64,000 nucleotides of DNA from Geothrix sp. PMB-07 (GTDB lineage Bacteria; Acidobacteriota; Holophagae; Holophagales; Holophagaceae). Positions 33,845 through 44,034 of the stretch are shown here, one piece after another. Position 1 is the stretch's first letter; the number at the start of each line of letters is the position of its first letter. The stretch spans positions 3,410,992 through 3,474,991 of the forward strand of contig NZ_CP132333.1 in assembly GCF_030758935.1 (NCBI RefSeq). The letters are read 5' to 3'. The notes under the pieces are model-generated. The model worked only from the letters and a program-made list of their open reading frames with translations, did not search any database and was not told the origin of the DNA. Both the position numbers and the translations under genes were made by a program.

Positions 33845-36800
33845 ATGCGAAACTTGACCCGGTTTTCTTCCCTTGCCCTGAGCCTGGCGGTCGGCCCCGT
33901 GCTGCTGGCCCAGTCCTCCACGGGTTCCATCGTGGGCGTGGTCAAAGACCACGCCGGCGCACCCCTGGCCAACGCCAAGATCACCTTGGCCTCCCCCGCC
34001 CTCTTCGCCCCCCGCGTGGTCGTCACCGACGCCAAGGGCGAGTGGCGGGCCTTCCTGCTTCCCGCCGGCGTCTACCGCCTGACGGCCACCGCCGACGGGT
34101 ACGTCTCGTCCGGCGCCGATGATGTCCGCGTGGGCCTCGGCAGCGCCCTCCGCCAGGATCTCTCCCTGAAGAAGATCTCGGAAGCCAGCGCGGTCGTCGA
34201 AGTCGTCAGCTCCTCCGTGGGCGTCGACAAGAGCGACACCAAGACCTCCGTCAACTTCAATGCCGCGCAGCTGGAAGCCATCCCCACGGGCGCCGGCGGC
34301 GACCGCGCCTTCAAGGGCGCCCTCTCCCTCACCCCCGGTGTCGTCACCGAAACCCCCTCCGGCCGCGTCAGCATGCGCGGCAGCACGGTGCAGGGCGTCC
34401 AGTACCGCGTGAATGGCGCTGACGTGAAGAACGACTACAGCGGCGAAATGGGCGAGGACGGCAAAGAGCGCTGGGTGGTCGAAGACAACATCGAAGACAT
34501 CCAGGTGGTGCTCTCCCCCCTGCACGCCCGCTACGGCCGCAACATGGGCGGTCAGGTGAACGTGGTCACCAAGAGCGGCAGCAATGACTTCCGCGGATCT
34601 GTGCGCGCGACCTTCAGCCGTGATTCCTGGCGCGCCCTCGGCCCCAACGATGAAGCTGGCAACGCCGCCAACCGCGCCGATCATCTCAACACCGATTACC
34701 AGGTCACCCTGGGCGGCCCCATCATCAAGGACCGCCTCTGGTTCAGCCTGGCCACGATTCTCACGCCTTCCTCCTCGGTGCAGAACCAGTTCGGCTGGTT
34801 CGGCCCCGCCGGCTGGCAGCGCCCCACCTGGGCTCCCTTCGCCACGGGCAACGCGAACATCGACCACGTGACGGGCGCCTTCAACGGCGGGCACTTCACC
34901 GATCCCAACCCGGCGGTGGGCGCTGGCGTTCCCGCCGGCTACACCTACAACCGCGGCGATGGCAACACGCCCTTCAACCAGAACACCAAGAGCAGCTACC
35001 TGGAAGCCAAGCTCTCCGGCGCCATCAACCAGGATCACATCGTCGAATTCGCCTTCATGAACGCCAGCGAAGAGAAGACGAACACCGATGCCAATGACGA
35101 CGTGTGGCACACCACCCGTATCGCCGCTCTGGGCACCCTCAAGACCGACCGCTACAACTACGCCGTGAACTACCGCGGGTCCCTCAGCTCGACCCTGTAC
35201 CTCGAAGCGATGTACGCCACCAATGGCCGCAACGTGGACCGGCCCAAGGGCGACGAGAAGTACGGCGGCGGCCAGGAGGCCATCTACGCCTACGGCTCAG
35301 GCCACCAGGATGTGGTGAATGGCGGCCCCTACCCCAACTGGCGCCACGGCATGCCCTTCGGCGTGTGGAGCGGCCCCGGCACGGTGAAGAGTAAGTCCAC
35401 CACCTACAACGTGAACCTGAAGTGGCTGGCGGATGACCACCAGTTCGACTTCGGTCTGGATGGTTTCAAGAGCGACTACATGACCGACTCTTATCTGAAC
35501 CTCACCCAGATCGGAGCCAACAACCGCCAGTTCAACATCGGCGGCCAGTTCTCCAACGCCGCTGGCAACTTCCTCTTCCCGGTCATCAAGTTCACCGGGC
35601 TCGGCAACTTCCAGTCCAAGTGGGACGGCTACTTCCCCTGGGATGCGGGCCTCGCTCCCACCATGGTCCAGTACCTCGGGCCCAAGAACGCCCACGTCAT
35701 CAGCGACAACCAGAGTGTCTACGCCAATGACATGTGGACGCTGAACGCCCACTGGAACGTGATGCTGGGCCTCCGCTTCGACAGCCAGAAGCTGTCCGAC
35801 GCCACTGGCAAGGACCTGGCCAAGACCACGGACATCAGCCCCCGCCTGCAGGTGCGTTACGACATCCACGGCGACAGCCGCCAGCTCATCACCTTCACGG
35901 CCGCCCAGTACACCGGCGACTTCTCCCAGTCCTTCGCGTCGGCCTTCGCCGCCAACGCCCAGTCCAAGGCCGCCTACTACGGCATGACCCACACCAACGG
36001 CGGCACGGTGGCCCTCCCCACCCCCGGCGTGGCGGGCGATCCCGTGGCCGGCGTCGACATGTATGGCGTCCGCTTCGTGGATTACGCCACCCTGGTGGAC
36101 CCACGGAACTACAAGGCCATCTACAAGTTCGCCGACAACTCCACCCAGAACGTGCTGGACGGCAGCATCAAGCCGCCCGTCATCGACGAAGTGTCCCTGG
36201 GCTACAACCACGCCTTCACCGACGGCTCCAACGTTCGCTTCACCTACGTGCGGCGCGAATGGAAGCGCCAGTGGGCCATTTCCGAAGACTACGCCGTGGA
36301 TCAGCAGGTCCTCCTGACGGATCCCACCGGGTCCGGCCTGCCTCCCCTCTACGGTCAGGTTCGCCACTACTTCAACAGCGACGACCTGAAGCGCGAGTAC
36401 AACGCGCTGGAAACCGAGTTCAACGTCAAGACCAAGGGCATCTGGTCCTGGGGCGGCAGCTGGACCTACAGCCGCCTCACGGGCAACGATGAGGGTGGTG
36501 ATGACATCGCCTCCAAGTCGGCCCTGCGCGACAACACCCCCAGCCAGTATTTCCTGGACCGTCGCTGGCTCCTGGCCCACGGCGTGCCTGAGTCCTCCTT
36601 CGCCCCCTACGGCCGCCTCGGCAACGATGCCACTCACCGCATCCGCCTCTACACCACCGCCACCATTCCCTTCGGCAAGGGCGGAGAGATCAGCTTCTCC
36701 TGGATGGGCAGCGGCATCCTCGGCACCCCCTGGGGCGTGTCAAACCAGGTCTCCCTGGGCATGACCAACCTCGGCGCCGATTCCCACGGCGTGGCCTACA

Positions 36801-37114
36801 CCCAGGGCGATGGCCGCCAATACGCCAGCTACATGGGCGGACGTCGGCCCTTCGAGCAGAACGACATCTACCGCGTCGACTTCCGCATGGCCTTCAAGGT
36901 GCCACTCTCTCTCTGGCGCGTGAACCTTTTCGGCGATGTCATGGTCAACAACTTCTTCAACACCATCCGTCAGGGCCAGTACGTCCAGAACGTCAGTGGC
37001 AGCGCCGCTGGCATCGCGAGTGCCGGTGCGGACATGGGCAATCCCAACTGGACCGACAACCGCATGTGGACCCAGCCCCGCTCCGTCACCGCCAGCCTTG
37101 GCCTGCGTTTCTAA
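33845..37114 (+). CDS. TonB-dependent receptor with carboxypeptidase-regulatory N-domain (Oar-like)
   Basis: This 1089-residue outer-membrane protein has a signal peptide (to about residue 22) and a carboxypeptidase-regulatory-like beta-sandwich at about 25-115 (GSIVGVVKDHAGAPLANAKI). A plug domain follows at about 120-245 (ALSLTPGVVTETPSGRVSMRG, RYGRNMGGQVNVVTKSGSN). The remaining part is a large barrel ending in SVTASLGLRF with terminal Phe. Such Oar-like receptors are abundant in Acidobacteria. Its position between amino-sugar repressors suggests uptake of chitin- or chitosan-derived oligosaccharides; this is inferred from context. Confidence 0.92.
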   Translation: MRNLTRFSSLALSLAVGPVLLAQSSTGSIVGVVKDHAGAPLANAKITLASPALFAPRVVVTDAKGEWRAFLLPAGVYRLTATADGYVSSGADDVRVGLGSALRQDLSLKKISEASAVVEVVSSSVGVDKSDTKTSVNFNAAQLEAIPTGAGGDRAFKGALSLTPGVVTETPSGRVSMRGSTVQGVQYRVNGADVKNDYSGEMGEDGKERWVVEDNIEDIQVVLSPLHARYGRNMGGQVNVVTKSGSNDFRGSVRATFSRDSWRALGPNDEAGNAANRADHLNTDYQVTLGGPIIKDRLWFSLATILTPSSSVQNQFGWFGPAGWQRPTWAPFATGNANIDHVTGAFNGGHFTDPNPAVGAGVPAGYTYNRGDGNTPFNQNTKSSYLEAKLSGAINQDHIVEFAFMNASEEKTNTDANDDVWHTTRIAALGTLKTDRYNYAVNYRGSLSSTLYLEAMYATNGRNVDRPKGDEKYGGGQEAIYAYGSGHQDVVNGGPYPNWRHGMPFGVWSGPGTVKSKSTTYNVNLKWLADDHQFDFGLDGFKSDYMTDSYLNLTQIGANNRQFNIGGQFSNAAGNFLFPVIKFTGLGNFQSKWDGYFPWDAGLAPTMVQYLGPKNAHVISDNQSVYANDMWTLNAHWNVMLGLRFDSQKLSDATGKDLAKTTDISPRLQVRYDIHGDSRQLITFTAAQYTGDFSQSFASAFAANAQSKAAYYGMTHTNGGTVALPTPGVAGDPVAGVDMYGVRFVDYATLVDPRNYKAIYKFADNSTQNVLDGSIKPPVIDEVSLGYNHAFTDGSNVRFTYVRREWKRQWAISEDYAVDQQVLLTDPTGSGLPPLYGQVRHYFNSDDLKREYNALETEFNVKTKGIWSWGGSWTYSRLTGNDEGGDDIASKSALRDNTPSQYFLDRRWLLAHGVPESSFAPYGRLGNDATHRIRLYTTATIPFGKGGEISFSWMGSGILGTPWGVSNQVSLGMTNLGADSHGVAYTQGDGRQYASYMGGRRPFEQNDIYRVDFRMAFKVPLSLWRVNLFGDVMVNNFFNTIRQGQYVQNVSGSAAGIASAGADMGNPNWTDNRMWTQPRSVTASLGLRF

Positions 37115-37131
37115 GATCGAGAGGTTAACCC

Positions 37132-37683
37132 ATGAATCGACTGATCTCATCCACATTCCTGGCCCTGGCACTGCTCGCGGGGACCTCGGCCTTCGCGCAG
37201 GAACAGGGCGGCTCCGTTGGAGCGGCCTACCTGGGCGACTACCAGAACCAGACCTGGGGCCTGGGCCTCGATCTCGCCTACACGGGCAAGATGGATAGCG
37301 CCGACCTGCCCTACCGCGTCAGCCTGGGCTACCTGAAGTTCCTCGCCGACATCGACCCGGCCACCAAGTCCCGCCTGGCCGACATCCAGGTCGCTGGCGA
37401 CGTCTTCCTCACGAAGCCCAACAGCAAGCTGGGCGCCTTCGTGGGCCTCAGCGCCAACAACTGGACGGTGTCCTCGGATGCCTCCAATGCCGGCAGCAAG
37501 GGCGTCAAGCTGGGCTTCCGGGCCGGCGTGGAGTACAACTTCAGCCCCTCCGCCGCCGTCACCGCGATGTACCAGCTCACCGAGATGGGCACCGACGGCC
37601 AGTTCAAGAACAAGGAGGCCCTCACGGGCAGCCGTGGCATCAATCCCTCCTGGATCCAGGTGGGCGTCCGCTTCCACTTCTAG
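37132..37683 (+). CDS. Small outer-membrane beta-barrel protein
   Basis: This 183-residue protein has GAGAGG seven bases before the ATG and a signal peptide ending at FAQEQ. Amphipathic strands (SVGAAYLGDY, WGLGLDLAYTG, VKLGFRAGVEYNFS) lead to the C-terminus WIQVGVRFHF with terminal Phe, a barrel-assembly signature. It resembles eight-stranded OmpA/OmpW-like barrels by size. It follows the receptor gene by 17 bases and ends the operon, because a strong terminator lies just downstream. Confidence 0.8.
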   Translation: MNRLISSTFLALALLAGTSAFAQEQGGSVGAAYLGDYQNQTWGLGLDLAYTGKMDSADLPYRVSLGYLKFLADIDPATKSRLADIQVAGDVFLTKPNSKLGAFVGLSANNWTVSSDASNAGSKGVKLGFRAGVEYNFSPSAAVTAMYQLTEMGTDGQFKNKEALTGSRGINPSWIQVGVRFHF

Positions 37684-37699
37684 GAAGCCATGCATTGGA

Positions 37700-37728
37700 A
37701 AAGGGCCCGAGCCATCGGGCCCTTTTTT
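37700..37728 (+). terminator. Intrinsic terminator after outer-membrane protein operon
   Basis: An 11-bp stem AAAGGGCCCGA / TCGGGCCCTTT with a GCCA loop is followed by a run of T. It starts 17 bases after the stop. Confidence 0.9.
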
Positions 37729-37795
37729 TGTTCCCTGGAAGCCGCCAGGATGGTGGCTCTGGCTCGCGTCATTCCTCCCATGCGAAAGGGCCCCC

Positions 37796-38668
37796 ATGAA
37801 CGGCCACGACACCTCACTCATCCAGGGCCTCTGGCGCATCGGCGCGTGGGGCCTCAGTTCCACCGAGCTGGCCCGCCTGGTGGAGGGCTGCCTCGACCTG
37901 GGCATCGACACCTTCGATCTCGCCGACATCTACCATGGCTACCAGTGCGAGGCCCTGTTCGGCGAAGCGCTGAAGGCGGCCCCTTCCCTGAAAGCCCGCA
38001 TCCGGGTGATCTCCAAGTGCGGCATCGCCCTCGTCAAACCCGCGCGCCCACACCACCGCGTGCAGCACTACAACACCAGCCACGCCCACATCGTGGCTTC
38101 GGTGGAGCAGTCCCTGGCGGCCATGGGTCTTGAGCAGCTGGACCTGCTGCTCATCCATCGCCCAGACCCCCTGATGGATGCCGATGAGGTCGCCCGGGCC
38201 TTCGGTGACCTCCACCGTGCGGGCAAGGTGGCGGCCTTCGGCGTCTCCAATTTCCTGCCCCACCAGTTCGAACTGCTGCAAAGCCGCCTGGAGCAGCCCC
38301 TGGCCACCAATCAGGTGGAGGTATCCCTGCTGCGCACGGATTCGCTCTTCGACGGAACCCTCGACCAGGCCCAGCGGCTGCGCGTCCGGCCCCAGGCCTG
38401 GTCCCCCCTGGGGGGCGGACGGTTGAGCCGGGAACCTGTGGAAAGCGCCCTGGGCCAAGCCCTGGCTCAGGTGGGGCGCGAACTGGATGCCACCCCCGAA
38501 CAGCTGGCCCTCGCCTGGCTGCTGCACCATCCGGCAGGCATCCAGCCTGTGCTCGGTTCGGGAAAATTGGAGCGCATTCGCGTCATGGCCCGGGCCCGGG
38601 ATCTCAACCTGGATCGCCAGCAGTGGTTCCAGCTGCTGGAGGCGGCCCGGGGCTTTCCCGTGCCCTGA
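37796..38668 (+). CDS. Aldo/keto reductase
   Basis: This 290-residue NADPH-dependent oxidoreductase-like protein has the AKR barrel pattern GIDTFDLADIYHGYQCE (catalytic Asp and Tyr), VISKCGI (Lys), LLIHRPDP (His), VAAFGVSNF, and a C-terminal QPVLGSGKLERI cofactor loop. It resembles E. coli YdhF in layout. The start at 37796 is chosen for agreement with the family N-terminus (LIQGLWRIG); no strong ribosome-binding site is present. It lies between the terminator and repressor copy 2. A link to amino-sugar use is possible but not shown by the sequence. Confidence 0.9.
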   Translation: MNGHDTSLIQGLWRIGAWGLSSTELARLVEGCLDLGIDTFDLADIYHGYQCEALFGEALKAAPSLKARIRVISKCGIALVKPARPHHRVQHYNTSHAHIVASVEQSLAAMGLEQLDLLLIHRPDPLMDADEVARAFGDLHRAGKVAAFGVSNFLPHQFELLQSRLEQPLATNQVEVSLLRTDSLFDGTLDQAQRLRVRPQAWSPLGGGRLSREPVESALGQALAQVGRELDATPEQLALAWLLHHPAGIQPVLGSGKLERIRVMARARDLNLDRQQWFQLLEAARGFPVP

Positions 38669-38857
38669 ACCCGCTCGGCCTTCTGAACGATCTGGCAATC
38701 TGGCGCAGAGAATGGCCTGCGAGAAGGTTCTTCGCGAGGATTTGGGCTCGACGTGAAGACCGGCTCTTGCTCGACTGGAAGGGCCCGCTCTGGTTCGAGG
38801 GCCCTGCTGGCCTCTGCCTCGCCCCCCCTGCGAAGCCCCAGTGGCACGTTCCCGGAT

Positions 38858-39169
38858 GCCCATGAAAAAAGCCACGCACCAAGCCACCAAGGAACACAAC
38901 ACGACCCTCGTGTTGAAGACCATCTACCACGACGATCAGATCAGCCGCGCCGACATCGCCCGCACCACCAGCCTCACCCGCACCACCGTCTCCGAAATCG
39001 TCACCGAGCTGATCGGAACCGGCCTGGTCAAAGAGACCGGCATCGCCCCCTCCACCATCGGAAAACCCGCCATCTACGTCGATTTCGACGCTCACGCCCG
39101 CCAGCTCATCTGTGTCGATCTCAGCGGCGACGAGTTCCAAGGCGCCCTGGTCAATCTCAAGGGCGATGT
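38858..39169 (+). repeat. 312-bp exact direct repeat, copy B
   Basis: Identical to 31674-31985, in the same orientation, with 7184 bp between the copies. Shorter exact blocks at 39383-39511 and 39903-40042 repeat 32199-32327 and 32719-32858, while the sequence between the blocks has drifted. Confidence 0.9.
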
Positions 39170-40046
39170 CCTCCTGCGCCACGCCCTGCCCGTGGGCGAG
39201 CGCAAAGGCGAGGCCGCCTTGCAACTGGCCCATCGCCTCATCGAAGGGCTCTGGGCCCAAACCTCCGCACCCATCCTCGGCATCGGCATCGGCACCCCCG
39301 GTCCCGTGGACACGGAGAAGGGCATCATCCGCCAGGCCGTGAACCTGGGCTGGGCCAACCTGGATCTGCGCGAGAACCTCGCCGGGCGCTACAACGTGCC
39401 CATCCACATCGCCAACGACAGCCACGTGGCTGCCCTGGCGGAATGCGCCTACGGCGGCCACGGGCGCACCCCCAGCCTGGTGCTCATCAAGGTGGGCGAG
39501 GGCATCGGCTCAGGCATCGTCCTGAACGGCAATCTCCACACCGGCGATGGCTTCAGCGCCGGTGAGGTGGGGCACCTCTGCGTCGTTCGGGGGGGCGCCC
39601 CCTGCACCTGTGGGAACCTGGGCTGCCTGGAAACCGTGGCCAGCACCCCTTCCGTGCTGGCGTTCCTCCGCGAAACGGCCCTGCACACACCAGAGACGCC
39701 CCTGGGCCGGGCCCTGGCTTCCCGCGAGGCCACCCTCGACCTCCTGCGCGCATTCAATGACGGCGGCGATCCCCAGGCACGGGCCCTGGTGAGGAATCTG
39801 GGCGCCCATCTGGGCGTCGTGGCTGCAAGCCTCGCCGGGGTGCTCAACGTCCATAAAATCGTCCTCTCCGGCATGCCCAGCCTCTTTGGTGAACCCCTCC
39901 TTGAGGCCATGCGCGCCGAAATCCGCGCCCGCATCCTCCCCGAACAGGCCATGGAGACCCAGGTCTGCTTCTCCTCCATCGGCTCCGACATCGTCATCCA
40001 GGGCGCCTGCGCCCTCGTTCTCCGCAAAGAACTCAACCTTCCTTGA
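38862..40046 (+). CDS. ROK family transcriptional repressor, copy 2
   Basis: This 394-residue protein has the same length as copy 1 and an identical DNA-binding domain. The ROK region is also intact: GIGIGTPGPVDTEKG, HIANDSHVAAL, and zinc motif CTCGNLGCLE preceded by GGAP in place of EGRP. Differences concentrate in residues about 104-170 and 243-345, around the sugar domain. The two proteins should therefore bind the same operator but may respond to different sugars. No copied promoter region precedes it; homology begins four bases before the ATG. The stop is only nine bases from the convergent lipoprotein stop. Confidence 0.92.
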   Translation: MKKATHQATKEHNTTLVLKTIYHDDQISRADIARTTSLTRTTVSEIVTELIGTGLVKETGIAPSTIGKPAIYVDFDAHARQLICVDLSGDEFQGALVNLKGDVLLRHALPVGERKGEAALQLAHRLIEGLWAQTSAPILGIGIGTPGPVDTEKGIIRQAVNLGWANLDLRENLAGRYNVPIHIANDSHVAALAECAYGGHGRTPSLVLIKVGEGIGSGIVLNGNLHTGDGFSAGEVGHLCVVRGGAPCTCGNLGCLETVASTPSVLAFLRETALHTPETPLGRALASREATLDLLRAFNDGGDPQARALVRNLGAHLGVVAASLAGVLNVHKIVLSGMPSLFGEPLLEAMRAEIRARILPEQAMETQVCFSSIGSDIVIQGACALVLRKELNLP

Positions 40047-40055
40047 GGCGGCGCG

Positions 40056-41179
<1,124 letters not shown>

Positions 41180-41183
<4 letters not shown>

Positions 41184-41959
41184 GATGGCGACCTCCGTTC
41201 CATCCACAGTACCAGGTCGGACGCCATGGGACTCCAGGCCTCACCGGTCATGGAGCCGAAGGCCTCCCGCACCTGCAGCCCAGTGCCCTCGGCCAGCGCC
41301 TCCAGTTCGGCGCGGCGCCAACCGCGCAGATTCACCGTTTCGGCAGCGATCAATGCCAGGGGATCAGCCGTTCCGGGGCGGTAGCTCAGCCGCGCGGGGG
41401 TGAAGGTGATCCGTCCCTGGCCGTGGTGGGTCATGAGACGCAGGAAGACCGTGTCCTCCGCTTCGTGTGCGCCGGGGCGCAGCAGCACGGGGAACGTCCT
41501 TTCACCCCGATCGAGGATGCGGTCGTAGTTCAACAGCTGAAGCAGGAAAGGCGCACCGGGCAGCAGACAGCGGGCCAGCCCCGAGAAGAAGGCGCGGACT
41601 TCGGCCTCTTCGCAGAGGTGCGGCAGGGTGTTCCCCAGGCAGAGGGCGCCGCCTTGGCCAGGTTCCACCACACCCTCCAACTCCACGAGTCCCGCTTCGA
41701 CGTAGTGGCCCGCGGGATCGGCCTCCCGGGCCGCCTGCACCTGGCTGGCCGAGGCATCCACGCCGGTGACCTCGAAGCCCAGCGACTGCGGGAAGCGGCT
41801 GTGCTCGCCGCTGCCGCAGCCCAGGTCGAGGATGCGCTTCGAGGGCGCACTTCCCAGCACGCGCTGAAGCAGGGGCGCCTCGCGCTGCAGGCGCTCCGGC
41901 CAGGCGATGAGCCCCCGGTAGTCCAGCCGTCCATAGGAGTCGGAAGTTTCCTTGCCCAT
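41180..41959 (-). CDS. Class I SAM-dependent methyltransferase
   Basis: This 259-residue protein has SAM-binding motif I ILDLGCGSGEHSRFPQSLG, motif II VTGVDASASQV, and a motif near ALCLGNTLPHL. The remaining half, RITFTPARLSYRP then LRGWRRAELEALAEGTGL, fits small-molecule methyltransferases of the UbiE/YcgJ kind. The substrate is unknown. It is the first gene of a two-gene leftward operon with the beta-helix lipoprotein and diverges from the alpha/beta hydrolase, 53 bases away. Confidence 0.88.
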
Positions 41960-42012
41960 GGCCTGAGTCTACCCTTGGTGCTGCCGCCTGGCCCTTCCGG
42001 GAGCTCCCTCTG

Positions 42013-42819
42013 ATGCTCAGCCTGCCCGTCTTCCTTCTCCCGGCCCTGACGCTGCTTACCTTCGCGCAGCCCCCCGCCCGGCCCATCCAGCGGGAGTTGC
42101 TGCAGGTGCCTTCCCGGCAGGGGGTGTCTCAGCCCTGCCTGCTGATCTCCGAGGGCCCGACCCCCAAGGCGGTGGCGATCATGTTCCCCGGCGGCAGCGG
42201 CATCATCGGGTTGGGCCGGAAATCCCTGGAAGCGGTGTTCAAACCGGAGGGCAATTTCCTGATCCGCGCCGCGGACCGTTTCCTGAGCCCCGACTTGGCC
42301 GTCCTGCTCATGGACTGCCCTTCGGACCGGCCCACGGGCCTGGACGATGGTTTCCGGGCCAGCGAGGACCACGCAGCCGACGTGAGGGCCGTGGCGAACG
42401 TTTTGCGCACGCGCTTCCCCGGGGCGAAGCTCTACCTGGTGGGCACCAGCCGAGGCACGGTATCCGCGGCCTATGCAGCGGAACATCTGGGCGCAGCGGT
42501 GGATGGCCTGGTGCTCTCTTCCTCCGTATTTCTGGCCAACCAGCGCAACGTGGGCCTCAGCCTCTTCCATTTTGACCGGGTGAAGGTGCCGATGCTGTTC
42601 GTCCACCACGCCGAGGATGGCTGCCCGGTTTGCCCCTACTCCCAGGCCATGAAGCTCGCCGGGAAAACCGCTCTGATCACCGTTCGCGGAGGCGCGGAAC
42701 CGATCTCAGGCCCTTGCGACCCCCTCTCCCATCACGGCTATTTCGGGCGGGAAAGCCAAGTGGCCCAGGCCATTCGCGGATGGATCCTGGGCCAGCCTTA
42801 TGAACGGGAGATTCCCTGA
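42013..42819 (+). CDS. Exported alpha/beta hydrolase-fold protein
   Basis: This 268-residue protein has a hydrophobic signal (MLSLPVFLLPALTLLTFAQ). The fold features are AIMFPGGSG (oxyanion loop), the nucleophile elbow GTSRG in LYLVGTSRGTVSAAYA, a distal acid in VHHAEDGC, and SHHGYFG with the likely catalytic His. The length suits a compact hydrolase without a lid. Natural substrates cannot be inferred. It converges on the membrane protein gene, whose stop is only three bases away. Confidence 0.85.
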   Translation: MLSLPVFLLPALTLLTFAQPPARPIQRELLQVPSRQGVSQPCLLISEGPTPKAVAIMFPGGSGIIGLGRKSLEAVFKPEGNFLIRAADRFLSPDLAVLLMDCPSDRPTGLDDGFRASEDHAADVRAVANVLRTRFPGAKLYLVGTSRGTVSAAYAAEHLGAAVDGLVLSSSVFLANQRNVGLSLFHFDRVKVPMLFVHHAEDGCPVCPYSQAMKLAGKTALITVRGGAEPISGPCDPLSHHGYFGRESQVAQAIRGWILGQPYEREIP

Positions 42820-42822
42820 GAC

Positions 42823-43389
42823 CTAGCGCGGCCAGAGCCAGCCGAAGACGCCGCCGCTGAGCAGACCGTAGATCAGCGAATCGGCCAGATCCTTGATGGC
42901 GCTGCTCCAGGGCTTGCCCATCCAGATGGCCTGGGGGATGCTGCCGAACCCGTAGGCCAGGAACGAAGTGGTACCGACCACACGGAACACCTGGAGGTAG
43001 TGGGTGCCCGGGGACAGCGTGCGGCTGGCCAGGTAGGCGGCGGTGAAGGCCACCAGCACCGAAAAGACGAACCATTTGCCCAGGGCGGCGCCAACGGCTG
43101 GCGCGCCATTGGGGGCCACCACCACGAAGGCCACCGGGCCCTCCTCGTACTTCGCCCGCATCTCGGGCTTCTCCATATCCTTCATGTCGGCGCAGCGCGG
43201 CAGCACGTACTGGCCAGGGGCCGGACTGCCCTTGCGGATGGCGGCGCGGACTTCGTCCTCATTGGACAGGCCGTTGTAATCCGAGGCGTGCCATTTCACC
43301 ACCATGTGGATGAGGCTGCTGGCGGCGAAGACGCACACCGCCGAGAGGAGGATGGGAATCCAAAGATGCAGCAGGGAAACCTGGACCAT
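42823..43389 (-). CDS. Membrane protein of unknown function
   Basis: This 188-residue protein starts at ATG 43389 with AGGAG six bases upstream. An N-terminal membrane helix (LWIPILLSAVCVFAASSLIHMVV), a soluble segment of about 70 residues with charged stretch KDMEKPEMRAKYEEG, and two or three further helices (FVFSVLVAFTAAYLAS, SLIYGLLSGGVFGWLW) are visible. The fragment WHASDYNGLSNEDEV recalls small membrane proteins annotated as hypothetical in Acidobacteria and Proteobacteria. No functional motif is recognised. Confidence 0.75.
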   Translation of the reverse strand: MVQVSLLHLWIPILLSAVCVFAASSLIHMVVKWHASDYNGLSNEDEVRAAIRKGSPAPGQYVLPRCADMKDMEKPEMRAKYEEGPVAFVVVAPNGAPAVGAALGKWFVFSVLVAFTAAYLASRTLSPGTHYLQVFRVVGTTSFLAYGFGSIPQAIWMGKPWSSAIKDLADSLIYGLLSGGVFGWLWPR

Positions 43390-43458
43390 GACGACTCCTG
43401 GGTGTCGGGACATCCGTTGCGGGGGATGGTCGAAAGGTGCGCCTCCGCTGGCCCTGCG

Positions 43459-43992
43459 TCAAGAGGATTCCGCTGGCCTCCTCGGCTTTCGGGGACCCGG
43501 CGCGGAGTGCGCCCCCGTGGCCGCATCGACCGCGTCGATCCACCCGGCGGCAATCCCCGGAAAGGCATCCGCGTAGGGCACGTAGGGTTTGAGATCGAGC
43601 ACCGGCGTGCCATCCAGCAGATCCACGCCCCGCAACCGCAGGGTTCGACCCTCCACCGCCACCAGCTCTACGGCGGAAAGGCCGATGGCATTGGGCCGGT
43701 GGGGCGATCGGGTGGCGAGCACGCCCCGCTTGGCCTTCGGGCCCCGCGGCGGCTGCACCAGGGGCGCCCAGCCCTCGCTGAGGTGGAAGGCGAAGATGAG
43801 CCAGATGCGGGCGAAGCCCTCGAGATCACGCAGCACCGTTTCCGGCAGGGCGTCATCCAGTTCCAGGGTGGCCTCGGCCGGGCTGCCGGTCTCGGTGCCT
43901 TCCACCACCGTGGGCTGATGGGGGGCGTCGATGCGCCGCGCATAGGGGGTGCGGACAAAACCGATGGGGTGGTACGTGAAGAAGGCATCCAT
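43459..43992 (-). CDS. trmO: tRNA m6t6A37 methyltransferase TrmO (TsaA/YaeB family)
   Basis: This 177-residue protein matches the small TsaA-like barrel family: IGFVRTPYARRIDAPHQP at the N-terminus, FARIWLIFAFH, and the signature GVLATRSPHRPNAIGLSAVELV. VLDLKPYVPYADAF and GW follow. TrmO N6-methylates t6A37 in tRNA-Thr using SAM. E. coli TrmO is longer (about 235 residues) because of a C-terminal extension; this short form has only a Pro/Arg-rich tail. Confidence 0.92.
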   Translation of the reverse strand: MDAFFTYHPIGFVRTPYARRIDAPHQPTVVEGTETGSPAEATLELDDALPETVLRDLEGFARIWLIFAFHLSEGWAPLVQPPRGPKAKRGVLATRSPHRPNAIGLSAVELVAVEGRTLRLRGVDLLDGTPVLDLKPYVPYADAFPGIAAGWIDAVDAATGAHSAPGPRKPRRPAESS

Positions 43993-44034
43993 GGGTGAAG
44001 CGTAGCCGCCCAGATCGCTCTGAAGCCAGACCGC

